A stretch of DNA of 64,000 nucleotides from an uncultured Paracoccaceae bacterium (GCA_937927675.1 CALBSG010000016.1:1-64000), one strand, 5' to 3'; positions 41,895 to 51,201 are shown, numbered from the stretch's first letter. A program made the numbers and translations. Notes: a model not told the origin generated them from the sequence alone.

Positions 41895-43079
41895 ATGGCG
41901 TTTCCTGAGCGGTTTTCGAACCTGCCAGATTATGCGTTTCCGCGGTTGCGGAAGCTGTTGGATGCGCACGCCCCCGGCGGCGAACCCATTGCCATGACCA
42001 TCGGCGAGCCACGCCACCCGATGCCGGATTTTGTTGGCCCGATCCTGAACGCCAACCTTGCGGGCTTTGGCGTCTATCCGCCAAACGATGGCACGCCCGA
42101 ATTGCTGTCGGCCATCACCGGATGGATCAAACGGCGCTACAAGGCGACTCTTGGCGACGATCAGGTGATGGTGCTGAACGGCACGCGGGAGGGGTTGTAC
42201 AATGCCCTGATCGCCACCTGCCCGGAAACCAAGAATGGCGCGCAGCCCATCGTCCTGATGCCGAACCCGTTTTATCAGGTCTATGCCGTGGCCGCGCTGA
42301 CAGTGGGAGCCGAGCCGGTTTATGTGTCCGCCACCGCCGCAACCGACTTTCTTCCCGATTACGCCAGCCTGCCTGCCGAAACGCTCAACCGGGTGGCTGT
42401 GGCCTACATCTGTTCGCCCGCGAACCCCCAAGGGGCTGTGGCAAGCCGCGACTACTGGAAAACCCTGCTGGCCTTGGCCGAAAAGCATGATTTTCTGATC
42501 TTTGCCGATGAATGCTATTCGGAAATCTGGCGCTCGGCGCCGCCGCCCGGCGCCTTGGAGGTCGCGGCAGAGATTGGCGCAAACCCAGAACGGGTGTTTT
42601 CATTCCATTCGCTGTCCAAACGTTCCAACCTGCCCGGCCTGCGCTCTGGCTTTGTGGCGGGCGGGCGCGAAGGTATTGCCCGGATGCGCAAGTTGCGCAG
42701 CTTTGCCGGCGCGCCGTTGCCGCTGCCAATTCAACGCGTGTCCGAGGCGGCTTGGGCGGACGAGGCCCATGTTCGCGAAAACCGGACGCTTTATCAGGAC
42801 AAGTTCCGCGTCGCGGATGAAGTCTTTAAGGGCCTGCAAGGGTTTCAATGCCCAGAGGGTGGTTTTTTCCTGTGGTTGCCCGTCGATGATGGCGAGGCCG
42901 CCGCGTTGAAATTATGGCGCGATACCGGCGTGCGGGTTTTGCCCGGCGCCTATCTGTCGCGTGATGTCGCAGGTGAAAACCCCGGCAAGAGTTATATTCG
43001 GGTCGCCCTTGTGGCCCCAAAGCAAGAAATGCAGCGCGGGCTCGAGACGCTTCGCGACTGCCTCTATGGACGAGGCTAA
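41895..43079 (+). CDS. class I/II aminotransferase, DapC-like (succinyldiaminopimelate aminotransferase)
   Basis: 394 residues from the ATG at 41895; an ATG at 41883 is an alternative. PLP-dependent fold type I, with the Schiff-base lysine in F-H-S-L-S-K-R-S-N-L-P-G-L-R-S-G, a pattern typical of N-succinyldiaminopimelate aminotransferases (DapC). It would make L,L-N-succinyl-DAP for lysine and peptidoglycan. Immediately upstream of ftsK. Other aminotransferases share much of this motif, so the substrate is likely but not proven. Confidence 0.8.
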   Translation: MAFPERFSNLPDYAFPRLRKLLDAHAPGGEPIAMTIGEPRHPMPDFVGPILNANLAGFGVYPPNDGTPELLSAITGWIKRRYKATLGDDQVMVLNGTREGLYNALIATCPETKNGAQPIVLMPNPFYQVYAVAALTVGAEPVYVSATAATDFLPDYASLPAETLNRVAVAYICSPANPQGAVASRDYWKTLLALAEKHDFLIFADECYSEIWRSAPPPGALEVAAEIGANPERVFSFHSLSKRSNLPGLRSGFVAGGREGIARMRKLRSFAGAPLPLPIQRVSEAAWADEAHVRENRTLYQDKFRVADEVFKGLQGFQCPEGGFFLWLPVDDGEAAALKLWRDTGVRVLPGAYLSRDVAGENPGKSYIRVALVAPKQEMQRGLETLRDCLYGRG

Positions 43080-43082
43080 GAC

Positions 43083-46052
43083 ATGGCATCCTATCAGATC
43101 CGCCAACGCGATCCGCTTCTCGATCAAGGCACGCAAGCCATGCTTGAACGTCGCTCGCGCGAGTTGTTCGGTCTGGCGCAAATTGCGTTGGGGCTGGCCT
43201 TCATGGTGATGCTCTGGACCTATTCGCCGCAAGATCCCGGCTGGATGGTCGCCTCGGATAAACCGATTTCCAACGCGCTTGGTGGGTTCGGCGCGGCCTT
43301 GGCCTCGACGCTGGTCATCATTGGCGGCAAGGGGGCTTGGGCCATCCCGTTCATTCTGGTCGCTTGGGGCGCGCGCTTTGTCACCCATCGCGGGGCCGAA
43401 CGGGTGCTGTCGCGCATGGTTTTCGCCGTCATCGCCATTGCCGTCGCGGCCGTCTATTGCGCCACGTTGGTTCCCGGCGCGGACTGGACCCATTCCTTTG
43501 GCCTGGGCGGTCTGTTCGGCGATACGGTTGTCGGTGCGCTTTTGGGTCTGTTGCCCGTCGGCGCTGGTTTTGCGTTGAAACTTTTGTCGCTGGCCACGGG
43601 GGCGACCCTGATCGTCCTGATGGCGTTTGTGATGGGCTTTACCGTACCGGAAATCCGCAGTCTGGCCCGTTTCCTTTTGACCAGCCTTGTGCTGACCTAT
43701 TCGGGTCTTCTGGGGGCTGCGAACAAGGGCGCGCAGGGCACTGCCCGCGCTGCTGCCGCCATGCAAGACCGCCGCAAGGCGCAAGCTGCGGCTCCCGCCA
43801 TGGCCGAAGCGGCCCGCGGCGTTGTGCGGCGCAGCCCGCCGCCGGTGGTTCAAGATGAAAACTCCGCCGCCTTTGGCCGCCCCGACAGCTTGCGCGCCGA
43901 TGCCCGTTATGCCGAACCCTTGGCCGAAGCACCGCAATATGCCCCGCCGCGCGAAAAACTGGGCTTGCTGGCCCGCATGCCTGCCCTCCTGCGTCGCGCC
44001 GTGGAACCCGAACCGGAACTGGTTGAACAGGTTCTGGCCCATGACCACGACTTTGACGATCTGCCTTCGGATGACCGCATCAAGGCACGCATCACCAACG
44101 CCGTCGCCGCCCGCACCCGCGCACCCGAGGCCACGCTGTCGCCGATCGCAGCCGCCATTCAGCGCCGTGAGCCGGGCATGACCCGCCCGCGTGGTCCGCA
44201 ACCGCTGATCGCGGACACCCGGTCGCCGGGTCTGCGTGCAGAGCCGCCGGTGACGGCAATCGTTGCCCCCAGCGCGCCGAAGGTGGCCGAGCCGAACGCC
44301 TTTGCCCAAGATGATTTCATCGAAACCGCCTACCCCGAAGCGGCGGAAGACGATTTCGATCTGGCCGAAGCCGATTGGCAGCCGGAAACCTATGTCGATC
44401 CGGCCCCCACCGCGCAGCGCGTGACCCCGGTTACACTGGACCGCCGCCCCGTGGTGCAACATGCGGTGAAAAAGCCCGTCGCCCCCTCGACCCGCGCGAT
44501 GGCGGAATCGCAACCGCGCCTGCGGTTTGACGATGCTGCGCCAGACTATGAACTGCCGCCGCTGTCGCTGTTGACCAACCCGACCTCGATCCAGCGCCAC
44601 GCGCTTTCGGACGAGTCGTTGGAAGAAAACGCCCGCATGCTGGAAACCGTGCTGGACGACTATGGTGTGAAGGGCGAAATCGTCTCGGTCCGCCCCGGCC
44701 CGGTTGTGACGATGTACGAATTGGAACCGGCCCCCGGCCTGAAGGCATCCCGCGTGATCGGTCTGGCCGATGACATCGCGCGGTCGATGTCTGCGCTGTC
44801 GGCACGCGTTTCTACCGTTCCGGGCCGCACCGTGATCGGGATCGAACTGCCGAACTCGCATCGGGAAAAGGTGGTCTTGCGCGAAATTCTTGCTGCCCGC
44901 GATTTTGGTGACAGCAACCTGCGCCTGCCCTTGGCCTTGGGCAAGGATATTGGCGGCGATCCGATTGTCGCCAACCTTGCCAAGATGCCCCACCTTCTGA
45001 TTGCCGGGACCACGGGTTCGGGTAAGTCGGTGGCGATCAACACCATGATCCTGTCGCTGCTTTACAAGCTGACGCCGGACGAATGCCGCCTGATCATGAT
45101 CGACCCGAAGATGCTAGAACTTTCCGTCTATGACGGCATCCCGCATCTGCTTAGCCCCGTTGTGACCGACCCGAAAAAGGCTGTCGTCGCCCTGAAATGG
45201 GTCGTGGGCGAGATGGAAGAACGCTATCGCAAAATGTCCAAGATGGGCGTGCGCAATATCGAGGGTTATAACGGCCGCGTGAAAGAAGCGATCTCGCAAG
45301 GCGAGATGTTCAAACGCACCATCCAAACCGGCTTTGATGAAGAAACCGGCGATCCCGTCTTTGAAACCGAAGAATTTGCCCCGGTGTCCCTGCCCTATAT
45401 CGTGGTGGTCGTGGACGAAATGGCCGACCTGATGATGGTGGCAGGCAAAGAGATTGAAGCCTGCATCCAGCGCCTTGCACAGATGGCACGGGCAAGCGGC
45501 ATCCACCTCATCATGGCCACGCAGCGGCCGTCGGTCGACGTGATCACCGGCACGATCAAGGCGAACTTCCCCACCCGGATTTCCTTCCAAGTGACGTCAA
45601 AGATCGACAGCCGCACCATTCTGGGGGAACAAGGGGCTGAACAGCTTCTGGGCATGGGCGACATGCTCTACATGGCGGGCGGCGGACGGATTTCGCGTAT
45701 CCACGGCCCGTTTGTGTCGGACGAAGAAGTTGAGGAGGTGGTGAACCACCTGAAATCCTTTGGCCCGCCCTCATATATGTCGGGCGTGGTGGAAGGCCCC
45801 GAAGATGACGCCGCATCCGACATCGACATGGTGCTGGGCCTTGGCAGCGGCGACAGTTCTGACGACGCGCTTTATGACCAAGCCGTGGCCATTGTGGCCA
45901 AGGACCGCAAATGCTCCACCTCTTACATCCAGCGCAAACTGGGCATCGGCTATAACAAAGCTGCGCGTCTGGTGGAGCAGATGGAAGAACAAGGCGTGGT
46001 CACCCAAGCAAACCATGTTGGCAAGCGCGAGATTTTGGTGCCGGAACGGTGA
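43083..46052 (+). CDS. ftsK: DNA translocase FtsK
   Basis: 989 residues. The N-terminus has four membrane helices (about residues 35-205), then a long low-complexity linker (to about 480) rich in Ala, Pro and charged residues. The C-terminal motor has Walker A G-T-T-G-S-G-K-S near 642-650, Walker B I-V-V-V-V-D-E-M-A-D-L, and the gamma winged-helix domain at the end (T-S-Y-I-Q-R-K-L-G-I-G-Y-N-K-A-A) that reads KOPS and activates XerD. It coordinates chromosome dimer resolution with division. It follows dapC by 3 bases and precedes lolA. Confidence 0.97.
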   Translation: MASYQIRQRDPLLDQGTQAMLERRSRELFGLAQIALGLAFMVMLWTYSPQDPGWMVASDKPISNALGGFGAALASTLVIIGGKGAWAIPFILVAWGARFVTHRGAERVLSRMVFAVIAIAVAAVYCATLVPGADWTHSFGLGGLFGDTVVGALLGLLPVGAGFALKLLSLATGATLIVLMAFVMGFTVPEIRSLARFLLTSLVLTYSGLLGAANKGAQGTARAAAAMQDRRKAQAAAPAMAEAARGVVRRSPPPVVQDENSAAFGRPDSLRADARYAEPLAEAPQYAPPREKLGLLARMPALLRRAVEPEPELVEQVLAHDHDFDDLPSDDRIKARITNAVAARTRAPEATLSPIAAAIQRREPGMTRPRGPQPLIADTRSPGLRAEPPVTAIVAPSAPKVAEPNAFAQDDFIETAYPEAAEDDFDLAEADWQPETYVDPAPTAQRVTPVTLDRRPVVQHAVKKPVAPSTRAMAESQPRLRFDDAAPDYELPPLSLLTNPTSIQRHALSDESLEENARMLETVLDDYGVKGEIVSVRPGPVVTMYELEPAPGLKASRVIGLADDIARSMSALSARVSTVPGRTVIGIELPNSHREKVVLREILAARDFGDSNLRLPLALGKDIGGDPIVANLAKMPHLLIAGTTGSGKSVAINTMILSLLYKLTPDECRLIMIDPKMLELSVYDGIPHLLSPVVTDPKKAVVALKWVVGEMEERYRKMSKMGVRNIEGYNGRVKEAISQGEMFKRTIQTGFDEETGDPVFETEEFAPVSLPYIVVVVDEMADLMMVAGKEIEACIQRLAQMARASGIHLIMATQRPSVDVITGTIKANFPTRISFQVTSKIDSRTILGEQGAEQLLGMGDMLYMAGGGRISRIHGPFVSDEEVEEVVNHLKSFGPPSYMSGVVEGPEDDAASDIDMVLGLGSGDSSDDALYDQAVAIVAKDRKCSTSYIQRKLGIGYNKAARLVEQMEEQGVVTQANHVGKREILVPER

Positions 46053-46112
46053 CTTGACACGCTCGGCACCTCTCCGCCAGTTGATCTGTCGGGGGGTGCC
46101 AGACGCCTTGTG

Positions 46113-46739
46113 ATGACCTATATGACGCTTATGAAACCGTTTCGCGCCCTTATCACATCGCTTGCCCTGATGGCCCTGCCCTTGCCCGCGCTGGCGGACA
46201 AGATCGGGCTGGCGGAGCTGTCCGCCTATCTTAACCAGCTTGCGACCGTGCAATCTGATTTCACGCAAGTGAATGGGGATGGGTCAGTCTCGTTGGGCAA
46301 GATTTATATCAAGCGGCCCGGTCGGGTTCGGTTTGAATATGCACCGCCGGACAAAAGCCTTGTTCTTGCCTCGGCTGAAACAGTGGCGATCTTTGACGGC
46401 AAGTCGAACCAGCCCGCCGAAGAATACCCGTTGAAGCGCACGCCGCTGAATCTGATCCTTGCCCCGAAGATCGATCTTGCCCGCGCGAAAATGGTGGTTG
46501 GTCACAACGAGGTGGAGAACGCCACCCGTGTCGTGGCGCAAGATCCCGAACATCCGGAATACGGCACCATTGAACTGGTGTTCACAGCAAATCCCGTCGC
46601 CCTGCGGCAATGGGTCATCACCGATGATCTGGGCCAGCAAACCACGGTGATCTTGGGCGAACTGCAGCCCGTCGATGATTTGAAGGCCTCTCTCTTCAAC
46701 ATTGTCGAAGAGAAAAGCCGTCGGAGAATCAAGAACTAA
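46113..46739 (+). CDS. lolA: outer-membrane lipoprotein carrier LolA
   Basis: 208 residues from the ATG at 46113; ATGs at 46122 and 46131 (closer to the signal peptide) are alternatives. A signal peptide (L-I-T-S-L-A-L-M-A-L-P-L-P-A-L-A) precedes the LolA fold with V-Q-S-D-F-T-Q, R-P-G-R-V-R-F-E-Y and T-V-A-I-F-D. It carries lipoproteins through the periplasm from LolCDE. The distance from ftsK (60 bases) allows co-transcription, as in other alphaproteobacteria. Confidence 0.92.
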   Translation: MTYMTLMKPFRALITSLALMALPLPALADKIGLAELSAYLNQLATVQSDFTQVNGDGSVSLGKIYIKRPGRVRFEYAPPDKSLVLASAETVAIFDGKSNQPAEEYPLKRTPLNLILAPKIDLARAKMVVGHNEVENATRVVAQDPEHPEYGTIELVFTANPVALRQWVITDDLGQQTTVILGELQPVDDLKASLFNIVEEKSRRRIKN

Positions 46740-46778
46740 GCCTTAGAGCTTAGTCAGATTTTCGTTGAAACGGGTCTT

Positions 46779-46824
46779 ATCGAAAAGCGCGTTCAAGCGT
46801 ACGCGAGAGGCAGCGCTTTTCGAT
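46779..46824. repeat. 12-base inverted repeat between convergent genes
   Basis: ATCGAAAAGCGC (46779-46790) and GCGCTTTTCGAT (46813-46824) are exact inverted copies around 22 bases that include the palindrome GCGTACGC. It lies between lolA and the convergent lipoprotein gene and may stop transcription, although no T-run follows. Confidence 0.6.
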
Positions 46825-46845
46825 TCCATTCAAACCTGACGCGCT

Positions 46846-47427
46846 TTAGCGGCAATAGTTCAGCTGACCCTCATACAAGACCGCCCGCTCGCCAACGGCC
46901 GCAGCAACCTCAACCAGCCAAGGCTTGTCGAGATAGCTTTGGTTGACATAGCCGTTGCGACCCTCGTGATAGGCCAGATATTGTGCCTCGGCGTCGGATT
47001 TGGGGATGCCCAGCTTCTCGGATGAGTTGTGCATATACCAGCCCATGAAGTCGGTCGCGTCATCGATGCGATCGCGCCGCGCGCGACGCCCGCCCTCTTC
47101 GTGCTGGTACTCCTCCCATGTGCCGTCCAGGGCTTGGCTATAGCCATAAGCCGAAGACTGACGGCCCATCGGAATGACGCCCAGCGCAAAGCGATGCGGC
47201 GTTCGGGCATTACCGATAAACTTTGATTCCTGATAGATCGCCGCCATCTGGACAGAAACCGGCACACCCCATTTGCGTTCGGCCTTTTTCATGGCACGCC
47301 AATAGGTTGGCCGCTGCGACAGGATCGCACATGCGTCATCCAGATCGCGCGGCGCCTTGTAGTTACCACCCCCGCCACAAGAGGCGAGGAGAAGGACAAG
47401 GATCGACGCACGGAGAGTTCTGCTCAT
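46846..47427 (-). CDS. lipoprotein with a lytic transglycosylase (SLT) domain
   Basis: 193 residues from the ATG at 47427 (GAGGGG upstream). A lipobox L-L-A-S-C near residue 17 predicts a lipidated cysteine. The SLT-like domain has the catalytic Glu in Y-Q-E-S-K-F and the S-A-Y-G-Y-S-Q-A-L segment typical of soluble transglycosylases. It would cleave peptidoglycan between MurNAc and GlcNAc at the outer membrane. It is shorter than most MltC/EmtA-type enzymes and keeps the C-terminal G-Y-V-N-Q-S-Y. Confidence 0.88.
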   Translation of the reverse strand: MSRTLRASILVLLLASCGGGGNYKAPRDLDDACAILSQRPTYWRAMKKAERKWGVPVSVQMAAIYQESKFIGNARTPHRFALGVIPMGRQSSAYGYSQALDGTWEEYQHEEGGRRARRDRIDDATDFMGWYMHNSSEKLGIPKSDAEAQYLAYHEGRNGYVNQSYLDKPWLVEVAAAVGERAVLYEGQLNYCR

Positions 47428-47658
47428 TTGCCCCTCACGTTTTTCTTTTGCCGGAAGGATAGGCCAAAAGGCCGGCAAGGGAAATGGGCTGTCACACCTT
47501 GGCAGATCAGTTTTCTGTCAGTTGTTGCCATCGTCTCGGCCAAATCCCGCCACAATTTCGGCCCGAACTGCCACAGACTGTTTCTTTTGGCGCGCGCCGC
47601 AAGCATGGACAACACCGGCCTTGAAGGATTAGTAACCAAGCAAGGGGAGCCTACGCCC

Positions 47659-47985
47659 ATGCTAAAGACCGACGCCAAATATCATATCGGGCAGGTCCTG
47701 CGTCACCGGAAGCATCCGTTCCGGGGCGTGGTGTTTGATGTGGATGCGATTTTCTCCAACACCGACGCCTGGTATGACGCCATGCCCGAAGACGCCCGGC
47801 CCAACAAGGACCAGCCGTTCTATCACCTTTTGGCCGAAAATGACCAAAGCTACTATGTAGCCTATGTGTCGGAACAAAACCTGGTCCCTGACGAAACCGG
47901 TGAACCCGTCGATCACCCCGATCTGCCTGACCTGTTCGGGGATTTTGAGGATGGCCGCTATCCGCTTCAGTTCCAATTGAACTGA
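47659..47985 (+). CDS. hspQ: heat-shock protein HspQ
   Basis: 108 residues from the ATG at 47659 with AAGGGGAG 9 bases upstream; the frame is open further upstream to 47428 but without a start signal. The start A-K-Y-H-I-G-Q-V-L-R-H-R-K-H-P-F-R-G-V-V-F-D-V-D and the end F-Q-L-N fit HspQ, a hemimethylated-DNA-binding/Lon-regulating small protein. The N-E-D/E-x-Q-S-Y-Y-V-A-Y-V-S-E-Q-N-L core is conserved. Confidence 0.92.
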   Translation: MLKTDAKYHIGQVLRHRKHPFRGVVFDVDAIFSNTDAWYDAMPEDARPNKDQPFYHLLAENDQSYYVAYVSEQNLVPDETGEPVDHPDLPDLFGDFEDGRYPLQFQLN

Positions 47986-48066
47986 TTTTCGTCGCGCAGA
48001 CTTACACTTCGGTAATACCTCGATCTTAGCCTGACCCGGACCAACCGGAATGAAAGGGCATGTCAG

Positions 48067-48405
48067 ATGGAGCTTTTGGCGAAGGAACGCGGCGCGATGC
48101 TGGTGATCCGCACGACGCAGGACAGAATCGACGCGGCCAGTGCCATTCAGTTCAAAGACCGGATGCGCGACATCACCGGGGCCAGCGCCGCCCCGAGGGT
48201 GGTTCTCGACATGTCGAACGTCGCCTTTCTGGACAGCTCCGGACTGGGTGCCGTTGTCGCCGTTCTAAAAGCCCTCGCGCCCGACCGCACTCTGGAACTT
48301 TCTGGCCTGACGCCAACCGTGCAAAAGGTCTTCCGGCTGACACGGATGGACACCATTTTCACCATCCACGATGCTGTGCCGGATGGCCTGCGGAATGTGG
48401 GGTAA
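48067..48405 (+). CDS. STAS-domain anti-sigma factor antagonist
   Basis: 112 residues forming a single STAS domain. The phosphorylation site is in F-L-D-S-S-G-L-G-A-V (Ser57/Ser58), as in SpoIIAA and RsbV. Unphosphorylated it would bind the anti-sigma kinase and free the sigma factor. The next gene overlaps it and encodes that kinase, completing a partner-switch pair. No sigma factor or phosphatase is nearby. Confidence 0.92.
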   Translation: MELLAKERGAMLVIRTTQDRIDAASAIQFKDRMRDITGASAAPRVVLDMSNVAFLDSSGLGAVVAVLKALAPDRTLELSGLTPTVQKVFRLTRMDTIFTIHDAVPDGLRNVG

Positions 48406-48448
48406 ATCTGGCTCAACGGTGGAGCCCGAAGATCCACAGGACGGCGCA

Positions 48449-48919
48449 ATGTCGCCATGGCAGCCCGCCAGAACGCCCGCGGCGCCCCGCAAGCATCGGC
48501 CCCCGCTTCGGTTAACACTGCCGGGCACGACAGATGCGGTCAGGCACGCCCTGCTAGAAATCTTCGCCAGCGGCCTGCTCGACGGATCTTCAGACAATCT
48601 GCTGTCGTCGGCTGAAATCGTCTTGGCAGAGGTGCTGAACAATATCGTGGAACATGCCTACGCCGCCCGGGCCGGCGATATTCGGCTCCTCCTGTCCCAC
48701 ACCGAAACCGGCCTTGTTTGCAAGGTGATGGACAGCGGTACGGCAATGCCCGGTCTGTGCTTGCCGAAGGGCGACTTTCAGCCCTTGGGGCAAACTGCTG
48801 ATCTGCCCGAAGGGGGATTTGGCTGGTTCTTGATTCGCAGCCTTGTCACAGAGTTGACCTATCAACGCATTGATGGGGAAAATCGGCTGTCTTTTATACT
48901 GCCTGACGAACAATCCTGA
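48449..48919 (+). CDS. anti-sigma regulatory factor (RsbW-like serine kinase)
   Basis: 156 residues from the ATG at 48449 (AGGACGG 5 bases upstream). Earlier in-frame ATGs at 48371-48395 would overlap the STAS gene and have weaker signals. The HATPase_c fold has the N-box E-V-L-N-N-I-V-E-H-A-Y, the G1 D-S-G, and the G2 loop E-G-G-F-G-W-F-L-I, as in RsbW and SpoIIAB. It would phosphorylate the STAS protein. The partner sigma factor is unknown; regulation of the general stress response or of other outputs is possible. Confidence 0.88.
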   Translation: MSPWQPARTPAAPRKHRPPLRLTLPGTTDAVRHALLEIFASGLLDGSSDNLLSSAEIVLAEVLNNIVEHAYAARAGDIRLLLSHTETGLVCKVMDSGTAMPGLCLPKGDFQPLGQTADLPEGGFGWFLIRSLVTELTYQRIDGENRLSFILPDEQS

Positions 48920-49163
48920 AAACAGCGCCTCACTGTTTCAGCTTTGAATGGGCTGACGTGGAAACGTCATATTTTCCCCCTAAAACCGCCGCGCAGCAGC
49001 AGCATATATGTCCCTGTAGCTGCATAAAGCTTCCCTCGGCGCGGTGGACGAAAGCCCCCACCCAGTTCACCGCGCCGGGGCACTTATCGCTCCGGTCCGC
49101 TTGAGGCGGCCTTGGCAAAGCGGCAGCGCCCTCCTAGGCTGATGATCTTCGGAGGGCTTCTTT
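48920..49163. other. intergenic region with two hairpins
   Basis: A weak hairpin (AAACAG/CTGTTT) follows the anti-sigma gene, and a stronger stem pairs CGGCGCGGTG (49037-49046) with CACCGCGCCG (49068-49077), loop 21 bases. The second may be an RNA structure in the leader of the gamma-glutamyltransferase mRNA. No ORF is convincing. Confidence 0.45.
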
Positions 49164-50735
49164 ATGCGCGATTTTCACCTGCCTGGCCGCTCTGCGGTTT
49201 ATGCGACGAATGGCGTCTGCGCCACCTCGCACCCCTTGGCGGCCAAGGTCGCCATCGACACGCTTCAGGCGGGCGGCAATGCGGTGGACGCCGCCCTCGC
49301 CGGGGCTTTTGTGCTGGGCATTGCCGAGCCACAGATGTGCGGCATCGGCGGCGATTGCTTTATCTTGCTGAAGCCCGCCGGGACCGAAGACATCTTGGCC
49401 CTGAACGGTTCGGGCCGTTCGCCTGCCGGATACGATGCACAGGCCCTGCGCGACCAAGGCCATAAAACTGTCCCCCTCCGCGGCATCGCCCCCGTCACCC
49501 TGCCGGGCGCAATGGCGGCCTTTTGCCGCCTGTCAGACGACCACGGCAAGCTTGGGCTGGACCGGATCACCGCCCCAGCCATTCGCTATGCCGAAGATGG
49601 CATCCCCGTTGCCCCTCGCGTGGCGTTTGATTGGGCCGACGACGCCCCCGCCCTGCAAGGGGCCGCGCGGGATCACTATCTGATTGGCGGCATGGTGCCG
49701 AAGGTGGGGCAGATCTTTCGCGCGCCGGGGCAGGCGCAGGTACTGCGGTCCCTTGCCCGCAACGGGCGCAAAGGCTTTTACGAAGACGAGGTGGCCGAGG
49801 ATATGGTGACCTCGCTGCGCGCCATGGGCGGCAGCCATACGCTTGACGATTTCGCAGGTGTGACCAGCGATTACACCACCCCCATTCACGGTGCCTACAA
49901 GGGCACCGATCTTTACGAACATCCGCCGAACGGTCAGGGCGCGACGGCGATCTTGATGCTGAATATCCTGTCGCATTTTGACCTGCGCACGATGGACCCC
50001 TTCGGCACGAAGCGCGCCCACATCGAGGCAGAGGCCGCGAAACTGGCCTATGATGCGCGCGATCGCTTTATTGCCGATCCGACCTCGCGGCTGGATCACA
50101 TGCTAGCCCCCGAAACCGCGGCAAAACTGGCCGGACTGATCGACCCCAAACGCGCAATGGCAGCGGCCAAGCCCCTGACCGAAGCAGTTCATAAGGACAC
50201 CATCTACATCACGGTGGTGGACCGTGACCGCATGGCGATCAGCCTGATCTATTCGATCTTCTGGGGGTTTGGCTCTGGCCTTGCCTCAAGCAAATTCGGG
50301 ATCAATTTCCAAAACCGCGGGGCGGGGTTCACGCTGGAACCCGGCCACCCGAATGAGGCTGGCCCGGGCAAACGCCCGATGCACACGATCATTCCCGGCA
50401 TGCTGAAACAAAATGGCCGCGTCACCATGCCCTTTGGCGTCATGGGCGGGGCCTATCAGCCCTGCGGCCATGCGCGCTTTGTCACCAATATGGTGGATTT
50501 CGGGCTTGATCCGCAGGAAGCCATCGACGCCCCACGCTGTTTCTCTGGCAGTGAGGGATTTCAAATCGAACGTGGTTATCCCGAAAAGGTGCGGGCAGAA
50601 CTGGCGGCGATGGGCCATGAGATGTCGGTCGCGCATGAACCGATTGGCGGCGGGCAGGCCATTCTGATGGGGCAAGATGGCGTGCTGATCGGCGCGTCTG
50701 ATCCGCGCAAAGATGGCTGTGCCTTGGGATACTGA
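49164..50735 (+). CDS. gamma-glutamyltransferase family protein
   Basis: 523 residues of the Ntn-hydrolase gamma-glutamyltransferase family. The N-terminal part (C-A-T-S-H-P-L-A) and N-G-S-G-R-S-P-A-G fit. Autoprocessing would occur before Thr346 in K-D-T-I-Y-I-T-V-V-D; the usual motif is T-T-H-[FY]-S-V-V-D, so the second Thr and the His are replaced. The A-G-P-G-K-R-P-M-H-T-I-I-P motif is present. No signal peptide, unlike periplasmic Ggt, so it is likely cytosolic. It may be an amidase or acylase subgroup and not a classical glutathione hydrolase. Confidence 0.85.
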   Translation: MRDFHLPGRSAVYATNGVCATSHPLAAKVAIDTLQAGGNAVDAALAGAFVLGIAEPQMCGIGGDCFILLKPAGTEDILALNGSGRSPAGYDAQALRDQGHKTVPLRGIAPVTLPGAMAAFCRLSDDHGKLGLDRITAPAIRYAEDGIPVAPRVAFDWADDAPALQGAARDHYLIGGMVPKVGQIFRAPGQAQVLRSLARNGRKGFYEDEVAEDMVTSLRAMGGSHTLDDFAGVTSDYTTPIHGAYKGTDLYEHPPNGQGATAILMLNILSHFDLRTMDPFGTKRAHIEAEAAKLAYDARDRFIADPTSRLDHMLAPETAAKLAGLIDPKRAMAAAKPLTEAVHKDTIYITVVDRDRMAISLIYSIFWGFGSGLASSKFGINFQNRGAGFTLEPGHPNEAGPGKRPMHTIIPGMLKQNGRVTMPFGVMGGAYQPCGHARFVTNMVDFGLDPQEAIDAPRCFSGSEGFQIERGYPEKVRAELAAMGHEMSVAHEPIGGGQAILMGQDGVLIGASDPRKDGCALGY

Positions 50736-50748
50736 TCGGGGAAATAAG

Positions 50749-51201
50749 ATGGATTACAACGAAATCACCGCCAGCATCCGCGCGCTATGCCATGGCGAAA
50801 CCGACACCGTCGCCCTGATGGCCACCGTGGTTTGCGAAATTCACCATGGCCACCCCATGTCGGATTGGACCGGGTTCTATCGCGTCGTCGGGCCAGAGCT
50901 TTTGAAAATTGGCCCCTATCAGGGCGGCCATGGATGCCTTGTGATCCCGTTTTCACGCGGCGTTTGCGGGGCCGCGGCACGCAGCGGCAAGGTTTTGAAC
51001 ATCCCCGATGTCGATGCCTTCCCCGACCATATCGCCTGCTCTTCGACCACCCGGTCTGAGCTAGTCCTGCCGGTCTGGAACGGCGCAGGCAAACTTCTTG
51101 GCGTGCTGGACCTCGACAGCAATACGGCTGCGGCTTTCACCAAGGCCGACGAAGACTGGCTGGTGCCGCTTTTGGCTGAAGTCTTTGAAACGGCAGAGTG
51201 A
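50749..51201 (+). CDS. msrC: free methionine-R-sulfoxide reductase (GAF domain)
   Basis: 150 residues, one GAF domain with the three catalytic cysteines of fRMsr: Cys63 (H-G-C-L-V-I), Cys73 (R-G-V-C-G) and Cys97 (H-I-A-C-S). It reduces free methionine-(R)-sulfoxide. Fits the family length of about 160 residues. GGGGAA site 5 bases before the ATG at 50749. It follows the gamma-glutamyltransferase gene by 13 bases and may be co-transcribed. Confidence 0.9.
   Translation: MDYNEITASIRALCHGETDTVALMATVVCEIHHGHPMSDWTGFYRVVGPELLKIGPYQGGHGCLVIPFSRGVCGAAARSGKVLNIPDVDAFPDHIACSSTTRSELVLPVWNGAGKLLGVLDLDSNTAAAFTKADEDWLVPLLAEVFETAE

Noticed and set aside
42912..44993. A 693-codon minus-strand frame opposite dapC and ftsK
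   Set aside because: Antisense to genes with clear domains; no plausible start signal and no known family.
47428..47658. N-terminal extension of HspQ by 77 codons
   Set aside because: The open frame has no start signal and the usual HspQ start is at 47659 with a good ribosome-binding site.
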